A stretch of DNA of 64,000 bases from CAZSNT01 sp964607765 (GTDB lineage: Bacteria > Verrucomicrobiota > Lentisphaeria > Oligosphaerales > JABHEG01), in contig CAZSNT010000022.1 in NCBI GenBank assembly GCA_964607765.1, positions 21,945-85,944 of the forward strand, written 5' to 3'. A program made the translations under genes and the position numbers. Shown piece after piece: positions 24,691 to 33,000 of the stretch (the first letter of the stretch is position 1; each line of letters opens with the position of its first letter). The notes under the pieces are model-generated. The model did not search any database. It was not told where the DNA came from and saw nothing but the letters and a program-made list of their open reading frames with translations.

Positions 24691-26994
24691 ATGCCTACGA
24701 CTGAGCTCCAAGTTATTCGCGCCATCAGCGAGATCATTGCCCACTGTTCTGACTACGAGGACGGGCTGCGGCTCACTGTCGAAGCGATCGCCGATCGCAT
24801 GAACGTGGATGTGTGCAGCATCTTCGTCTATGACGAACGCACCAACCACCTGGCTCTGGAAGCCACCTTCGGCTTGGAACAGTCCAAAGTGCGCCACCTC
24901 CGGCTGGCGCCGAACGAGGGTATTACGGGGCGAGTATTCAGCACGGGAAGAGCCGCAAACGTCGCCGATAAGCGGGAACACCCCGACTACATGGATCTGC
25001 AGAGCTCGCTGGCGCTCGAGTACCGGGCGCTGCTCGCCGTGCCGCTGGTCGTGGGCGGCAGCTCCATCGGCGTGCTCGAGTTCGAGACCAAACGCGCCGA
25101 GCTCTTTCCGGAGGACGTGGCGGCCCTGGCCAAAGCGCTCGCGTCGCCCCTGGCTGTGTTCATCTCCAACGCGCAGCTCTCCCAGCGTCTGGGCCGCGGC
25201 ACACGGGTCGAGGAGCACACGTCCTACCGCACACTGAAAGGGCGCTCCATCACTGAAGGCGTTGTCCGCGGCCGGGCGCACTTGGTGTTTGGCGCCGATT
25301 TCCTCGATGCCGTGCCGTTGCAGTACACCGATGACATCGCCGCCGAACAGCAGTTCCTCAAAGAGGCGCTGGTCCTGGCGCGCGAGGAAGCCAGCCAGAT
25401 CAACGAGCAGGCTGGTGAAATCCTGGCCGAGGCGGACGCGGCGATTTTTTACGCGCACCTCCTGCTGCTGGAGGACCCCACTCTGATCCAGCGCATCCAG
25501 CACGCCCTCAAGAAAGGGTGCAAGCTGCGATTCGCCCTCAAACTGGTGGCGCAGGAATTCGCCAACGAACTCGAGCAGCTCGATAACGAACTGATGCGCG
25601 AGCGGCTGGCCGACATGAAGGACGTGATCCTGCGCATCTACGAGGCCGCCGATACGCTGGAAGGACTCAAGGCGGCCGGAGAGACCGTGGCGCCGCGGGA
25701 GAAGGCCATCATCGTGGCGCGGGAACTGTTACCTTCGCAGCTTATCCGCGCGCCGCTGGGTAATCTCGCCGGTATCGTCTGCGAGCAGGGCGGCGCCACA
25801 ACGCACGTGGCAATCCTGGCCAAGGCACTGCGCGTGCCCATGATCGTCGGGGCCCAGGGCGCCAGCCATATCATTCGGCCCAACGACGATCTGATTGTGG
25901 ACTGCACGACCGGTGCGTGCTACGTGCGGCCGCCAGACTCGATCGCGCGCAAGTTCCAGGCTGCCATCGCCCACTACAGCCGGCACCGTGCGGACGAGGG
26001 CCCCGCGGAGAGCTGCGCGCTGGCCGTTACGCGCGATGGCGTGTCGGTTCGGCTCGGCGGCAATATCTCACTGGTCAGCGAGCTGCCGCTGCTGGAGCGC
26101 TACGGCGCGGTCGGCGTGGGACTGTATCGTACCGAGTTCATGTTCATGATCCGCGGCACGTACCCCAGCGAGGACGAGCAATACGAGGTGTTTCGGCGTG
26201 TCGTCAGCGCTGCGGGTGAGTCGTCGGTCACGGTCCGTGTGCTGGATGTCGGCGGGGACAAGCCCCTGCCGTACGTGGACTTCGGGCAGGAAGACAATCC
26301 GTTCCTCGGCTGGCGCGGAATCCGGTTCCTGCTCTCCAACCCCACGTATCTCGGGCCGCATTTGCGTGCGATCCTGCGTACAACCGTGCACGGTCGTGTC
26401 AACATCCTCCTGCCCATGGTCGCCGATCTGGACGAACTGCTCATGGTCAAGGAGTACCTGGCCGAAGCGGAGGCGGCACTGCGTGCTGACGGCATACCTT
26501 TCTCAGAAGACTACCGCGTCGGCGTCATGATCGAGGTGCCGTCCGTGCTCTGGGTGCTGTCCGACATGCTTCCTTACATCGACTTTGTCAGCCTTGGCAC
26601 CAACGACCTGACGCAGTACACTCTGGCTGTTGATCGGGGCAATAGCCGGGTCACGCAGTGGTTCCGACAACTCCATCCTGTCGTTCTGAGGATCATCAAG
26701 GAAACGTGCGATATTGTCCGCCAGGAGCCGGACAAGACAGTGTCGGTGTGCGGCGAGGTCGCCGGGCTGCCCCTGGCCGTGCCGCTGCTGGTGGGGGCCG
26801 GGCTCAGGCACTTGAGTATGAACCCGTGGCGGATCCCCAGAGTCCGCTCCGCAATCTGTGACCTGGCTGTCTCGGACTGTATCCAGTTGACCGAAGAAGC
26901 GCTCCAGTGCTCCCGGGACGCGGACTTGGAGGCGCTGCTCAAACTGTTTGCTCAGCAGCACAATCTGGGCACCAGCGACGCGTTGCTGTCGTGA
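24691..26994 (+). CDS. ptsP: GAF-containing PEP-protein phosphotransferase (PtsP/EI-Ntr)
   Basis: A 767-residue enzyme I paralogue. Residues 1-165 are a GAF domain, followed by the EI N-terminal domain. The phospho-His is in GGATTHVAILAKAL (about 365-380), and a C-terminal PEP-binding barrel has LYRTEFMFM, DVGGDKPLPY and GTNDLTQYTLAVDR. It autophosphorylates from PEP and passes phosphate to an NPr/HPr protein, in proteobacteria signalling nitrogen status rather than importing sugar. No HPr or EIIA gene lies nearby. It follows rnpB by 144 nt, in which I see nothing definite, and precedes the DUF39 gene by 22 nt. Confidence 0.92.
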   Translation: MPTTELQVIRAISEIIAHCSDYEDGLRLTVEAIADRMNVDVCSIFVYDERTNHLALEATFGLEQSKVRHLRLAPNEGITGRVFSTGRAANVADKREHPDYMDLQSSLALEYRALLAVPLVVGGSSIGVLEFETKRAELFPEDVAALAKALASPLAVFISNAQLSQRLGRGTRVEEHTSYRTLKGRSITEGVVRGRAHLVFGADFLDAVPLQYTDDIAAEQQFLKEALVLAREEASQINEQAGEILAEADAAIFYAHLLLLEDPTLIQRIQHALKKGCKLRFALKLVAQEFANELEQLDNELMRERLADMKDVILRIYEAADTLEGLKAAGETVAPREKAIIVARELLPSQLIRAPLGNLAGIVCEQGGATTHVAILAKALRVPMIVGAQGASHIIRPNDDLIVDCTTGACYVRPPDSIARKFQAAIAHYSRHRADEGPAESCALAVTRDGVSVRLGGNISLVSELPLLERYGAVGVGLYRTEFMFMIRGTYPSEDEQYEVFRRVVSAAGESSVTVRVLDVGGDKPLPYVDFGQEDNPFLGWRGIRFLLSNPTYLGPHLRAILRTTVHGRVNILLPMVADLDELLMVKEYLAEAEAALRADGIPFSEDYRVGVMIEVPSVLWVLSDMLPYIDFVSLGTNDLTQYTLAVDRGNSRVTQWFRQLHPVVLRIIKETCDIVRQEPDKTVSVCGEVAGLPLAVPLLVGAGLRHLSMNPWRIPRVRSAICDLAVSDCIQLTEEALQCSRDADLEALLKLFAQQHNLGTSDALLS

Positions 26995-27016
26995 ACCACC
27001 GAAAGTCGGCTTAACG

Positions 27017-28207
27017 ATGCGAACATACCAGCAAATCAACGCCAGGATCGAGTCCAAGAAGGCGGTTGTCCTGACCGCGGACGAGGTCATCGACTATGTC
27101 GAGCGCAAAGGTGTGGAGGCCGCTGCCGAAGAGATCGATGTGGTCACCACAGCCACTTTCGGCCCCATGTGCTCTTCCGGCTGTACGCTGAACTTCGGAC
27201 ACAGCAAGCCGAAGATCCGCATGTCGGAAGCCTGGCTGGAAGATGTGCTGGTCTATACCGGCCTGGCAGCTGTGGACGTCTACCTCGGCGCTACACAGCT
27301 GCGGCACAACGACCCGGCCAACATGAACTACCCCGGCGAGTTCGCTTACGGCGGCGGACACGTGATGGAGGACTTGGTGGCGGGCAAGGCGTTGCAGCTG
27401 TTCGCGCTCTCCTACGGAACGGACGACTACCCGCGACGCGAGATCCGGACCTGGTTCACCATGGCCGATCTGAACCAGGCGACAATGGTCAATCCCAGGA
27501 ACTGCTACCAGAACTACAACGCTGCAATCAACACGTCCGACAGCGCCATCCACACCTACCTGGGGCGCCTCGAGCCGCGCATGCGCAACCTCACGTATTG
27601 CTCGGCCGGACAGCTGTCGCCGCTGCTGAACGACCCGCTCTACGAGACGATCGGCATCGGCACGAGCGTCTGGCTGGCCGGGGCCCGCGGCCACGTCTAC
27701 GCGGAAGGCACGCAACACTGCCCAACCTGCGAGCGCGGCGACAACGGCGTGCCCACGGAAGGCGCCGGCACACTGGCGCTGACCGCGGACATGAAAGAGA
27801 TGACGCCCGAGTTCGTGCGCGGCTGCAGCCTGCCGGGCTACGGCGTGTCCGTGTCCCTCGGCGTGGGCATCCCTATCCCTATCCTGAACGCGGAGATCCT
27901 CAGGCGTACCACCGTCCGAGACCGGGATATCTGGGCGCCGATCGTGGACTACAGCCATGACTATCCGCAGAAAACCGGGAACATCCTGGGGCGCGCCAAC
28001 TACGAGCAGCTCAAGTCCGGCAGCGTCATGGTCGGCGACAAGGAAGTGGCCACCGCGTCGCTCTCGTCCTACCGCAAAGCCCTCGAGATTGCCGAACTGC
28101 TGCGCGACGAAATCGCGCGCGGCGAGTTCCTGCTCTCAGCACCCAGCCGGCGACTGCCCGTCGAACAGGGGTTCCTGCCGCTCAAGATCACGGAGAAACC
28201 CAAGTGA
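27017..28207 (+). CDS. Homocysteine biosynthesis protein (DUF39, MA1821-like)
   Basis: A 396-residue DUF39 protein. In Methanosarcina the homologue (MA1821) acts with a NIL/ferredoxin protein (MA1822) to convert aspartate semialdehyde and sulfide to homocysteine, which bypasses O-acyl-homoserine. Conserved cysteines that could carry the persulfide are visible in FGPMCSSGCTLNFGHSKPKI (about residues 52-70), with more in YCSAGQ and HCPTCERGDNG. The start at 27017 (MRTYQQINARIESKKAVV) matches the family N-terminus. The stop overlaps the GTG start of the ferredoxin gene by 4 nt, so the pair is translationally coupled. This points to anaerobic sulfide assimilation. Confidence 0.9.
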   Translation: MRTYQQINARIESKKAVVLTADEVIDYVERKGVEAAAEEIDVVTTATFGPMCSSGCTLNFGHSKPKIRMSEAWLEDVLVYTGLAAVDVYLGATQLRHNDPANMNYPGEFAYGGGHVMEDLVAGKALQLFALSYGTDDYPRREIRTWFTMADLNQATMVNPRNCYQNYNAAINTSDSAIHTYLGRLEPRMRNLTYCSAGQLSPLLNDPLYETIGIGTSVWLAGARGHVYAEGTQHCPTCERGDNGVPTEGAGTLALTADMKEMTPEFVRGCSLPGYGVSVSLGVGIPIPILNAEILRRTTVRDRDIWAPIVDYSHDYPQKTGNILGRANYEQLKSGSVMVGDKEVATASLSSYRKALEIAELLRDEIARGEFLLSAPSRRLPVEQGFLPLKITEKPK

Positions 28208-28614
28208 TCACCAAGAAGCTCTTCCTGCACTTCCCGCAGTGCGAAACAGAAAAGCCGATCGTCTATCACCTGGTCAAGGACTACAACCTGATCATCAATA
28301 TCTTCCGCGCCAAGGTGACGCCGGACGAAGAGGGATACCTCGTGCTCGACGTCACGGGCGAGGAGGAGGATATCGATCGGGGCATGGACTTTGTCAAGAC
28401 GTTCGACGTCACCATCGATCCCGTCAACAAAGGCGTGCGCTGGAACGCCGACCGCTGCACGCATTGCGGCAACTGCATCACGCACTGCCCCACTCATGCC
28501 CTGCACATCGATGACCGCCGGACAATGACCGTCGCGTTCACCGAGGAGAAGTGCATCGAGTGCCTGGCCTGCCTGAAGAACTGCCCATACGGCGCCTGCA
28601 CGTCGGCGTTTTGA
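28204..28614 (+). CDS. NIL-domain 4Fe-4S ferredoxin (MA1822-like)
   Basis: A 136-residue protein: an N-terminal NIL (ligand-binding, ACT-like) domain (1-75), then two 4Fe-4S motifs, C85/C88/C91/C95 (CTHCGNCITHC) and C117/C120/C123/C127 (CIECLACLKNC). It is the partner of DUF39 proteins in homocysteine formation and probably supplies electrons to reduce the persulfide. It starts with GTG at 28204 overlapping the DUF39 stop (GTGA), and the next gene follows after 6 nt. Confidence 0.92.
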   Translation: MITKKLFLHFPQCETEKPIVYHLVKDYNLIINIFRAKVTPDEEGYLVLDVTGEEEDIDRGMDFVKTFDVTIDPVNKGVRWNADRCTHCGNCITHCPTHALHIDDRRTMTVAFTEEKCIECLACLKNCPYGACTSAF

Positions 28615-28620
28615 CCCGCC

Positions 28621-29352
28621 ATGCGCACGTTTCGGAACTTCTCCTGGAAAGACAGCAACCTGCGGATCTGCTGTAGCCGTGCCCAGGCGGTCGAGAGCGA
28701 GATCGTCCGTCAGCGGACCACACTCGAAGCCTACATCGAACGGCATCCGGAATTCCGCACCAGTTACGTGCCCGTCGGGCTGCGCAGCGATGCGCCACGC
28801 ATCGCCAGACTCATGCAGGAAGCGGCCGCACGCGTCGGGGTCGGGCCCATGGCCGCGGTGGCCGGCACCATCGCACAACTGGCCGCGGAAGCCGGCGTGG
28901 CCGCAGGTGCGACAGAGGCCATCGTCGAGAATGGCGGAGACATTTACCTGATTTCCGACTGTGACATCACCGTCGCTCTCCACACCGGTACGGAGCGGCT
29001 GGGCAGTCGGCTCGCGCTCGCATTGAGCCCCGCACACCTGCCGCTGTCGCTCTGTTCCTCGTCCAGTCGGATGGGACACTCCGACAGTCGCGGTGACTGT
29101 GACCTGGCTACCGTCGCCTCGCGCAGCGCAGCCCTGGCAGACGCCGCCGCAACGCATGCCTGCAACCTGGTGCGTGACCAGGCCGATATCGATTGCGTGC
29201 TGGAACAGGTGGGCGCCATCCGCGGCGTTGCAGGGCTGCTGATCGTCAAAGGCGATCGCGTCGGACTCTACGGCGATCTGCCCCCGTTGGTGAAACACGC
29301 AGACCCCGACGTCGGTCTGAAAGTCACAAAGGACCGTCGCAGTAGCGAGTAA
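28621..29352 (+). CDS. UPF0280 family protein (ApbE-like fold, MA1715-like)
   Basis: A 243-residue UPF0280 protein. VGPMAAVAGTIAQLAAE and VENGGDIYL are the family signatures, related to ApbE/thiamine-type flavin-binding folds. The Methanosarcina homologue MA1715 is implicated in efficient sulfide assimilation, and here the gene lies 6 nt behind the DUF39-NIL pair. This gives a three-gene sulfide-to-homocysteine unit. The C-terminal SSE and the TAA stop are encoded by the start of a GAGTAGCGAGTAACG repeat array, so the gene 3' end has been reshaped by the repeat. Confidence 0.85.
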   Translation: MRTFRNFSWKDSNLRICCSRAQAVESEIVRQRTTLEAYIERHPEFRTSYVPVGLRSDAPRIARLMQEAAARVGVGPMAAVAGTIAQLAAEAGVAAGATEAIVENGGDIYLISDCDITVALHTGTERLGSRLALALSPAHLPLSLCSSSSRMGHSDSRGDCDLATVASRSAALADAAATHACNLVRDQADIDCVLEQVGAIRGVAGLLIVKGDRVGLYGDLPPLVKHADPDVGLKVTKDRRSSE

Positions 29353-29466
29353 CGAGTAGCGAGTAACGAGTAGCAGGCCGCAGGCCCGAATGAGTCACCT
29401 AACCCCTAACGCCTAACCCTAACGCCTAACCCCTAACGCCTAACCCCTAACACTGAACACCGAACA
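29340..29466. repeat. Compound micro-repeat array between UPF0280 and metalloenzyme genes
   Basis: Three families sit in series: GAGTAGCGAGTAACG (29341-29375), CCTAACCCCTAACG (29398-29450) and AACACTGAACACCGAACAC (29449-29467). The first contains the upstream stop codon. The last two run into the likely N-terminus of the downstream gene. The first two families recur side by side, in the same order, at 19151-19258. Confidence 0.9.
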
Positions 29467-30394
29467 CACCAACCCAAAGCACATCTGCCTGGTCTTCGTC
29501 GACGGCCTCGGAATCCCCGAAGGCGATCCCGCAGATTCGATCTACGAGGCGTGCCCCGTATTGCTGCGGCTGCTGCGCAACCACTGTGTGCCGATCGATG
29601 TGCATCTGGACGTGCCGGGCGTGCCGCAGAGCGCGACGGGCCAGACCGCACTGTTGACCGGCGTGAACGCACCGTCGCTCGTGGGTGCGCACGTGGAAGG
29701 GTTCCCCAACGCTCCACTCCGGCGGATTCTTGAACAGGACAATGTCTTCACGAAGCTCCTCGCCCGGGGCCAGGCCTGCACGTTTGCGAACGCGTACATC
29801 CTGGCGCGGGGACCGCATCTGCCGCTTGCGTTCCGTTCCGCGACAACCGTGTCGACGCTCGCCGCTTTCGGCACGACAAGGAACCGGGAAGAGCTCCTCG
29901 CCGGGCGTGCCGTCTACCACGACCTGACGCGGCACACACTGGCCGAACGGGGCATCAACGGCATCCCCGTCATCTGCGAGGAAGAGGCCGCAACACACCT
30001 CTTGGCCATCGCACGCAGTGTCCGGTTCTGCCTGTTCGAGTACTTCCTGACCGATCACGTCGGGCATCGCGGCACGGATGCGGATAAACGCTCTGTCCTC
30101 GCCTCCCTGGATCGGTTCCTCCAGCACCTGCTGGCGGGCCTGGACGCAGAGCGTGAACTCCTGCTCCTGGTCAGCGATCACGGCAACATTGAGGCGACGG
30201 ACCGCCGCGGGCACTCGCACAATCCCGTGCCCTGGCTCGCGGTCGGCTGTGCTGCGGAACGTGCGTTGTCCGACTGCTCGTCACTGCTCGACGTCACACC
30301 GAAGATCCTCGAACTGCTCGCGCCGTGCCGTCCCGAATTGGAAACTGAACAAACGTGCTTACAGTGTATGGCCAAAGGCGACACTGAACACTGA
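29453..30394 (+). CDS. Alkaline-phosphatase-superfamily metalloenzyme (phosphoglycerate-mutase-like)
   Basis: About 313 residues. ICLVFVDGLGIPEGDP carries the first metal-binding Asp, SATGQTALLTGVNAP the nucleophile region, and EYFLTDHVGHRG and LLLVSDHGNIE the remaining metal ligands. These are hallmarks of the bisphosphoglycerate-independent mutase/alkaline phosphatase fold. Family members are often annotated only as metalloenzyme domain protein; the substrate is unknown. The conserved VFVDGLG begins at 29492, yet no ATG, GTG or TTG lies upstream in frame. A CTG at 29453 inside the repeat array is the only near-cognate choice after a TAA at 29441. The C-terminus (KGDTEH, stop) also falls in an ACACTGAACACTGAA repeat. 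Both ends therefore seem displaced by repeats, and the start is uncertain. Confidence 0.68.
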   Translation: MNTEHTNPKHICLVFVDGLGIPEGDPADSIYEACPVLLRLLRNHCVPIDVHLDVPGVPQSATGQTALLTGVNAPSLVGAHVEGFPNAPLRRILEQDNVFTKLLARGQACTFANAYILARGPHLPLAFRSATTVSTLAAFGTTRNREELLAGRAVYHDLTRHTLAERGINGIPVICEEEAATHLLAIARSVRFCLFEYFLTDHVGHRGTDADKRSVLASLDRFLQHLLAGLDAERELLLLVSDHGNIEATDRRGHSHNPVPWLAVGCAAERALSDCSSLLDVTPKILELLAPCRPELETEQTCLQCMAKGDTEH

Positions 30395-30518
30395 ATCCTG
30401 CTGGACAGCAGGAAACACTGAAACCTGTTCTGTGCCTCCCTCGATTGGGTGACACTGAGCGCACGGCGGCCGCTCGCAGCTGCCTTGCTCGAACAGGCTT
30501 GACTGGAACGACACGCCC

Positions 30519-31748
30519 ATGCCCAGTGGCTTTAGTCAGAGTCCTTTCTCCAAACCCGCCGCAACACCCGAGGTGTTCGTCGCGGGCGGCAAGGGCGCTT
30601 ACGCCAATACACGCGCCGCCCTGGCTGACGTGGATCTCTCGTGCGCGGCTGGGAAACGCGTACTGCTCAAGCCCAACGCCGGCCGGATCGCGCCTCCAAA
30701 CTCCGGAATCGTGACGGACGCCCAGGCAGTAGCCGCGGCCATCGATGCGTTTGTGGCGGCGGGGGCCGAGGTCGCGGTGGGCGAGAGCCCGATCGCTGGC
30801 GTAAAGACGCCTGAGGCGTTCCAGGCGATGGGGCTCGACGTTGTCGCGCAAGACAGAAACTGCCCGCTCATCGATCTGGATGCCCGGCGCTATGTGACCG
30901 TCCCCATCCCCGATGGCCAGGCCATCCACTCCCTGAAAGTCTGCCCCGAAGTGCTGGAATACGATATCGTGGTGTCCATGCCCGTGATGAAGATGCACAT
31001 GCACACCGGCGTGACCCTCGCCGTGAAGAACATGAAAGGCTGCCTGTGGCGGCGCAGCAAGGTGGATCTCCACATGCTGCCGCCCGTGGAGGAGTGTCCT
31101 GAGGAGAAGCCCATCGATGTCGCCATTGCCGACCTGGCCGGTGTGCTGCGCCCGCACCTCTCCATCATTGACGGTACGGTCGGCATGGAAGGCCTGGGGC
31201 CGAGCGCCGGCGAGCCGAAAGCCCTGGATGTGGTCGTGGCCAGCGCCGACCCGTTCGCCGCAGATGCGGTCTCCTGCGCCCTGATGGGAATAGACGCAGT
31301 GTGCGTGCCGCACCTGCGCATGGGCTGCGACCGCGGCTACGGCACAATCGATCTGGAACGGATCGCGGTGACACCGTCCGACTGGCGTGAGTGGCAGAGC
31401 CCGTTTGCCGCGCCGCCGCCAAACCTGACCATCGAGTTCCCCAACGTCAGGATTCTCGACCGCAACTCCTGCAGTGCTTGTCAGTCCACACTGCTGCTGT
31501 TCATGCGCCGCTACGGCAAACGTCTGTTCGATTACTTCCCCGAAGGCGCGACACCGCATTTTGCCATCGGACGGGGCCACGACGATGTGCCGCCCGGCAC
31601 GCTCTGTCTCGGCAACTGCACGGCGCGTGTCAAGGACAGGGGCACGTTCGTGCGCGGCTGCCCGCCCGTGGCCAGCGAGATCCTGCGCGCCGTGACCGGG
31701 CACGCCGCCGCCGACACCCTGGACGGCCACAGCCAGGACCACGCCTGA
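30519..31748 (+). CDS. DUF362 domain protein
   Basis: A 409-residue DUF362 protein. Its motifs are KRVLLKPNAGRIAPPNSGIVTDAQAV, VSMPVMKMHMHTGVTLAVKNMKG and IIDGTVGMEGLGPSAGEPKALDVVVASADPFAADAV. A Cys-rich C-terminal half (DRNSCSACQSTLL...CLGNC...RGCPP) could bind a metal or Fe-S centre. DUF362 proteins are frequent in anaerobes and often linked to ferredoxins; the function is not established. It follows the metalloenzyme gene by 124 nt and may belong with the sulfur cluster. Convergent with the Gfo/Idh/MocA gene, 7 nt apart. Confidence 0.88.
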   Translation: MPSGFSQSPFSKPAATPEVFVAGGKGAYANTRAALADVDLSCAAGKRVLLKPNAGRIAPPNSGIVTDAQAVAAAIDAFVAAGAEVAVGESPIAGVKTPEAFQAMGLDVVAQDRNCPLIDLDARRYVTVPIPDGQAIHSLKVCPEVLEYDIVVSMPVMKMHMHTGVTLAVKNMKGCLWRRSKVDLHMLPPVEECPEEKPIDVAIADLAGVLRPHLSIIDGTVGMEGLGPSAGEPKALDVVVASADPFAADAVSCALMGIDAVCVPHLRMGCDRGYGTIDLERIAVTPSDWREWQSPFAAPPPNLTIEFPNVRILDRNSCSACQSTLLLFMRRYGKRLFDYFPEGATPHFAIGRGHDDVPPGTLCLGNCTARVKDRGTFVRGCPPVASEILRAVTGHAAADTLDGHSQDHA

Positions 31749-31755
31749 CCCGCTG

Positions 31756-32820
31756 TCACGGCAACTCGCAGAACTCGTCCAACACCACCTCGCGCCCTGT
31801 CTCGGCGCTCCTCAAAACCGCTTCGAGCATGGCCTGGACCATCAGGCCGTGCCGCAACGGCGCCATGCAGTCTACCCCGTCCACAATGCAGTCGATGTAG
31901 TGCGTGGCGATGTTGTCCCACGAGCCGCGCCAGTGTTTCGGCAGGTTCACCGTGATATCTTTGGGCGCGCCGTTCTCCGTGGTGTGTAGCTTCAGTGGCC
32001 GCCACGTGCCGCCGCCTTCCGTGCCGAACAGCTCAATCTGCACGCCGCCCGGCATGTGCGAGGCCCAGAAACTCTCGATCTGCAGACCAATGCCGTTCTC
32101 GAACCGGATGAACCCCCCGGCGTAGTCGTCGGAACCGTAGCGGCTCCAATACTCCTCCGGCGGCAGCCGGAAATCGGTGTAACCTATTCCGTGCGGCCCG
32201 AACTTGGCGCCCCCCACACCCATCGCAGTGGCCGGTTTCGGCATGCCCATCAGCCACCAGGCGCCGTCGAGCACGTGCACGCCCATGTCCCGGAACGCGC
32301 CGCCCCCCGCTTCGATGAAGCCCAGGTTCCAGTCCGGAATGCCGCTGCGCCGCACACTCCTGGCCCGGGCATAGTAGAAGTCGCCGAAGAACCCCTCGCG
32401 CGCCTGCTGCTTGAGGTACAGGCACTGCGGCGAGAACCGCGTGCTCAGCGACATCATGTTCACCAGTCCGGACGCTTCCGCTTCCCGGACCAGCTCGACG
32501 GCAGGCGCCACCGAGTCGGAAAGCGGCTTCGTGCACATCACGTGCTTCCCGCCCCGGATCGCCGTGATCGCGGCATGAACGTGCACTTGGTTCGGCGTAC
32601 CCACAAATACCGCGTCCACCTCGGGGTCCCTGCACAGATCGCTCAGATCCTCATACTTGCGCATCGGGCGGTCGAGTTCCTTCTCGAACCCATCCATGCG
32701 CTCAGGGATGATGTCGCACAACGCCACGATCTCGGCCCGCGGCTCCCGTTCCAGCGCCCGCCCGTTCTGCTTGCCGATCCCGCCTGTCCCGATGATCCCA
32801 ATCCGCACCCGTTCGCCCAT
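31756..32820 (-). CDS. Gfo/Idh/MocA family oxidoreductase
   Basis: A 354-residue NAD(P)-dependent sugar or inositol dehydrogenase-like protein. Rossmann motif IGIIGTGGIG (7-16), VFVGTPNQVH, and CTKPLS in place of the usual EKP. The C-terminal domain has VHVLDGAWWLMG with the expected His. Substrates range over inositol, glucose-fructose and glycosides and cannot be specified. Many copies are typical of planctomycete and lentisphaerote genomes. It points away from the tRNA-Pro gene 65 nt upstream. Confidence 0.92.
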   Translation of the reverse strand: MGERVRIGIIGTGGIGKQNGRALEREPRAEIVALCDIIPERMDGFEKELDRPMRKYEDLSDLCRDPEVDAVFVGTPNQVHVHAAITAIRGGKHVMCTKPLSDSVAPAVELVREAEASGLVNMMSLSTRFSPQCLYLKQQAREGFFGDFYYARARSVRRSGIPDWNLGFIEAGGGAFRDMGVHVLDGAWWLMGMPKPATAMGVGGAKFGPHGIGYTDFRLPPEEYWSRYGSDDYAGGFIRFENGIGLQIESFWASHMPGGVQIELFGTEGGGTWRPLKLHTTENGAPKDITVNLPKHWRGSWDNIATHYIDCIVDGVDCMAPLRHGLMVQAMLEAVLRSAETGREVVLDEFCELP

Positions 32821-32885
32821 CAGTCTCTCCCTTATCTGTCAGTTGAAAACGCCCCACATCGCAGTACCTTATACGTTCCCTTCGT

Positions 32886-32963
32886 CGGGGTGTAGCGCAG
32901 CCTGGTCAGCGCGACTGGTTTGGGACCAGTAGGTCGCGAGTTCGAATCTCGCCACCCCGACCA
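32886..32963 (+). tRNA. tRNA-Pro (anticodon TGG)
   Basis: A 78-nt cloverleaf: acceptor CGGGGTG/CACCCCG, D-arm GCGC...GCGC, anticodon stem ACTGG/CCAGT with loop TTTGGGA (TGG reads CCA/CCN Pro codons), T-arm GCGAG/CTCGC with TTCGAAT, and an encoded CCA end. Confidence 0.97.
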
Positions 32964-33000
32964 TTCCCCCGTCCTTTCCAGTCGACTCGAGACCTCGCGG

